In this document: positions 14,218 through 15,815 of the stretch, piece after piece
How the letters are laid out: the number at the start of each line of letters is the position of its first letter
How positions within the stretch are numbered: the first letter of the stretch is position 1
Assembly: GCA_013812485.1 (NCBI GenBank)
Contig: JACCTJ010000321.1
Location: 1 to 15,815 of the forward strand
Direction: 5' to 3'
Source of the DNA: Thermoleophilaceae bacterium
GTDB taxonomy: Bacteria; Actinomycetota; Thermoleophilia; Solirubrobacterales; Thermoleophilaceae
Length of the DNA stretch: 15,815 nucleotides
The notes under the pieces: model-generated
What the model was told of the DNA's origin: nothing
What the model saw: the letters and a program-made list of their open reading frames with translations, nothing else
Database searches by the model: none
Program-made: the position numbers and the translations under genes

Positions 14218-14745
14218 GTGCGGGTCGTCGCCGGTCACCTCCGCGGACGCCGCCTCGTTGCCCCCCCGGGCCACGCAACCCGTCCCACCTCCGACCGCGT
14301 CCGCGAGGCGCTGTTCTCGATCCTCGGGCGGCTCGACGGCGCGCGGGTGCTCGACCTCTTCGCGGGATCGGGCGCGCTCGGGATCGAGGCGCTCTCGCGC
14401 GGCGCGAGCAGCGCGACCTTTGTCGACCGCGACCCTCGCGCGCTGGAGGTCGTCCGGACCAACCTCGAGGCGCTCGGACTCGAGGACGCGGCGGTCCATC
14501 GCCGCGACGCGCTGGTCTACCTGCGCGCCGCGAGCGCCACCCACGACCTCGTCTTCGTGGACCCGCCATATAGTTGCGCGCCTCGCCTGGGCGGGCCGCT
14601 CTCCGCGGCAATCCCGGCCGCGCTGTCCACCGACGCCCTGATCGTGACCGAGTCCGACAAGCGAACCCCCCTCGAGCTCGAGCTCCCGCTCGTTCGCGAG
14701 CGCGTCTACGGTGAGACCCGGATCGCCGTGCACCGTGACCGCTGA
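14218..14745 (+). CDS. rsmD: 16S rRNA (guanine(966)-N2)-methyltransferase RsmD
   Basis: SAM-dependent enzyme that makes m2G966 in 16S rRNA helix 31. The 175-residue protein opens with the family start MRVVAGHLRGRRL and the substrate-binding TRPTSDRVREALFSIL at 21-36. SAM motif I is VLDLFAGSGALGIEALSRGA at 44-63, the acidic ribose-binding position is in FVDRDPRAL at 68-76, and the catalytic motif IV is DPPY at 115-118 (D/NPPY of amino-methyltransferases). GTG at 14218 lies six bases after the recG stop; no good ribosome-binding site is seen, so coupling with recG is likely. The last 11 bases overlap coaD. The pairing recG-rsmD-coaD is a common bacterial order. Confidence 0.95.
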   Translation: MRVVAGHLRGRRLVAPPGHATRPTSDRVREALFSILGRLDGARVLDLFAGSGALGIEALSRGASSATFVDRDPRALEVVRTNLEALGLEDAAVHRRDALVYLRAASATHDLVFVDPPYSCAPRLGGPLSAAIPAALSTDALIVTESDKRTPLELELPLVRERVYGETRIAVHRDR

Positions 14746-15235
14746 GCGCGCGGGGATCGCCGTCTGCCCGGGCTCCTACGACCCGGTCACGCACGGCCAC
14801 CTGGACATCATCGCCCGCGCGTCGGGCATATTCGAGCTCGTGATCGTGGCCGTCGTCGACCTCCCGATCCGCAAGCAGAACACCCTCTTCAGTGCCGAGG
14901 AGAGGTGCCGGATGATCTCCTCGGAGGTCGGAAAACTCGGGAATGTGCAGGTCAAATCCTTTGATAGGCTCATCGTCGACTTCGCCCGGGAGAACGGCGC
15001 CACGGTGATCTTGAAGGGCCTCCGCGCGATCTCCGACTTCGAGTACGAGTTCGAGATGAACCAGCTCAACCGCAAGATGGCGCCTGACATCGAAAACGTC
15101 TACATGATGTCCTCCCCCCAATACAGCTTCCTCAGCTCGAGCGGTGTCAAGGAGGTCGCTACCTTCGGCGGCGACCTCGGCGACCTGGTGCCGCGCGCCG
15201 TCGCCGTGCGGCTCGACGAAGAGCTCAAGCGCTAG
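14735..15235 (+). CDS. coaD: Phosphopantetheine adenylyltransferase CoaD
   Basis: Transfers AMP from ATP to 4'-phosphopantetheine, giving dephospho-CoA, the penultimate step of coenzyme A synthesis. The 166-residue length is typical. Nucleotidyltransferase motifs: GSYDPVTHGHLDII at 13-26 with the HxGH signature (H20, H22), FSAEER at 52-57, LKGLRAISDFEYEFEMNQLN at 93-112 with the substrate-binding Arg R97, and FLSSSGVKEVA at 132-142, the C-terminal phosphate-binding motif usually written ISSS. The GTG at 14735 gives the normal N-terminus; an upstream GTG at 14711 adds eight residues unlike the family and lies deeper in rsmD. The start overlaps the rsmD stop by 11 bases. The last two bases of its TAG stop are part of a 5-bp repeat that flanks the downstream hairpin element. 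Confidence 0.96.
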   Translation: MTAERAGIAVCPGSYDPVTHGHLDIIARASGIFELVIVAVVDLPIRKQNTLFSAEERCRMISSEVGKLGNVQVKSFDRLIVDFARENGATVILKGLRAISDFEYEFEMNQLNRKMAPDIENVYMMSSPQYSFLSSSGVKEVATFGGDLGDLVPRAVAVRLDEELKR

Positions 15236-15238
15236 CCC

Positions 15239-15402
15239 AGATGATCGATCCCACGACCACGCACGCCCGGATGACGCGCCGCAGCTTCGCTGGGCCGTTG
15301 TCCTCGGCCTCGCCGATGCCCCCAGCATCGGCTTCGGCCTGCGTCCGCGGCCAGCTTGCTCTGGCGCGCCCCCGGACGCACGTGGCCGTGGTATCGATCA
15401 TC
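15239..15402. repeat. 163-bp imperfect palindrome (MITE-like hairpin) with flanking AGCCC direct repeat
   Basis: Almost the whole 191-base gap between coaD and the next gene folds back on itself. Outer arms 15240-15261 and 15381-15402 pair at 20 of 22 positions. Further in, 15264-15270 with 15372-15378, 15275-15280 with 15363-15368, 15283-15285 with 15358-15360, 15289-15297 with 15348-15355 (one bulge), 15306-15309 with 15336-15339, and finally 15312-15319 with 15325-15332 around a five-base loop at 15320-15324. About 56 pairs form overall. AGCCC occurs at 15234-15238 and again at 15403-15407, directly after the right arm and one base before the left arm, as a target-site duplication would. 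No coding potential is convincing. It could be a miniature transposable element or the gene for a long structured RNA; it is too long for a simple terminator, though it may act as one. Confidence 0.6.
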
Positions 15403-15414
15403 AGCCCCCGGCGA

Positions 15415-15420
15415 TAGGTT
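15415..15420 (+). promoter_or_regulatory. -10 box (TAGGTT) of the SepIVA-like gene, leaderless start
   Basis: TAGGTT ends six bases before the ATG at 15427, so the predicted transcription start coincides with the A of the start codon. No ribosome-binding site is present. It lies just outside the right arm of the hairpin element, so any -35 contact would fall within the element. Confidence 0.45.
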
Positions 15421-15426
15421 TCCCGC

Positions 15427-15815
15427 ATGGACGTCCTGGTTCTGATCGACAAGCTCGACGACTCGATCCACAACGGCAAGCCCGTCCCGCTCACCGACCA
15501 GGTCCGCGTCGAGCGCGAGGAGATCTACGACATCCTCGACCAGATGCGGGCGACGGTGCCCGAGGAGATCAAGCAGGCGCGCTGGATCGTCAAGGAGCGC
15601 CAGGAGATGCTGGCCGAGGCCAAGCGCGAGGCCGAGCGGATAATCCGCGAGGCCCGCGACCAGCAGGAGCGGCTGATCAACCAGCAGGAGGTCGTCCGCC
15701 TCGCCGAGCGACAGGCCGAGGACATCGTCGAGGAGGCGCGCTCGCGCGAGCGTGAGATCCGCCTCGGCGCCGAGGACTACGCCGACGACATCCTCAACAC
15801 GCTCGAGGTCAACCT
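15427..15815 (+). CDS. SepIVA/DivIVA-like coiled-coil protein, 3'-truncated by window edge
   Basis: The frame is open from ATG 15427 to the window end (129 full codons), with the same strong G/C third-position use as its neighbours. The first 23 residues (VLVLIDKLDDSIHNGKPVPLT at 3-23) and the VEREEIYDILDQMRATVPEEI segment at 28-48 resemble the N-terminus of mycobacterial SepIVA-type proteins. From about 49 on it is rich in Glu, Arg, Ala and Gln with heptad-like spacing (KREAERIIREARDQQERLI at 66-84), as expected of a coiled coil, and NQQEVV at 85-90 recalls the conserved NEVV of SepIVA. That family belongs to the DivIVA group and acts in septation or polar growth in mycobacteria; function here is inferred. 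It appears shorter than mycobacterial SepIVA, lacking several middle repeats. F-type ATPase subunit b also has such a coil but would begin with a membrane helix, which is absent. Confidence 0.8.
   Translation, partial: MDVLVLIDKLDDSIHNGKPVPLTDQVRVEREEIYDILDQMRATVPEEIKQARWIVKERQEMLAEAKREAERIIREARDQQERLINQQEVVRLAERQAEDIVEEARSREREIRLGAEDYADDILNTLEVN

Noticed and set aside
13039..14733. A 564-codon open frame antisense to recG and rsmD
   Set aside because: The sense strand clearly encodes RecG and RsmD with intact motifs. Very GC-rich genes commonly leave long open antisense frames; the translation is Arg/Gly/Glu-rich with no motif.
14820..15130. Patch of A/T-ending codons in coaD (aaa, aat, ttt, ata) suggesting transfer
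   Set aside because: Counting third positions gave 15 of 166 A/T-ending codons in coaD against 19 of 175 in rsmD, so the gene is not unusual.
15241..15426. Short open frames on both strands within the hairpin region
   Set aside because: Similar peptides arise on the two strands simply because the region is a palindrome; there are no ribosome-binding sites, motifs or biased codon use.

Overview
The window is ordinary-looking chromosome from a very GC-rich bacterium, most likely an actinomycete. Inference points to a deep-branching class such as Thermoleophilia/Solirubrobacterales, but the sequence alone does not settle the class. The reasons are the almost exclusive use of G or C at third codon positions, the DUF2510 domain on the PrsW protease, the SepIVA/DivIVA-like coiled coil next to coaD, frequent GTG/TTG starts, and TAG-type -10 boxes placed directly in front of start codons (leaderless transcripts). 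Sixteen protein genes were recognised; two run off the ends. No rRNA, tRNA, CRISPR array or intact insertion sequence was seen.

Layout. (1) 1-1585, plus strand: the 16S rRNA m5C967 methyltransferase gene rsmB (5' end cut off) and a 75-residue double zinc-ribbon protein. (2) 1596-6334, minus strand: a block read from right to left, consisting of a GT2 glycosyltransferase, an overlapping SAM methyltransferase, an overlapping polysaccharide-type flippase, then a PrsW-family membrane protease with a C-terminal DUF2510 domain. The first three are translationally coupled and look like an envelope-glycan cassette. (3) 6335-6552: divergent promoter region with a perfect 16-bp palindrome overlapping the ribD -10 box. 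(4) 6553-10064, plus strand: a complete, tightly coupled riboflavin operon ribD-ribE-ribBA-ribH, covering all dedicated enzymes from GTP and ribulose 5-phosphate to riboflavin except the pyrimidine phosphatase. (5) 10112-15235, plus strand: the housekeeping run rpmB (L28), a DAK2/FakA-like protein, recG, rsmD and coaD. (6) 15239-15402: a long imperfect palindrome flanked by a 5-bp direct repeat. (7) 15427 to the end: the start of a SepIVA/DivIVA-like coiled-coil gene.

No convincing new multi-gene system is present. The points most worth a second look are the 163-bp hairpin element after coaD, the absence of any ATG/GTG/TTG start for full-length recG (with a -10-like box exactly seven bases before an ATC codon), the palindromic putative operator where an FMN riboswitch might have been expected at ribD, and the repeated -10-to-start-codon spacing that suggests widespread leaderless transcription.
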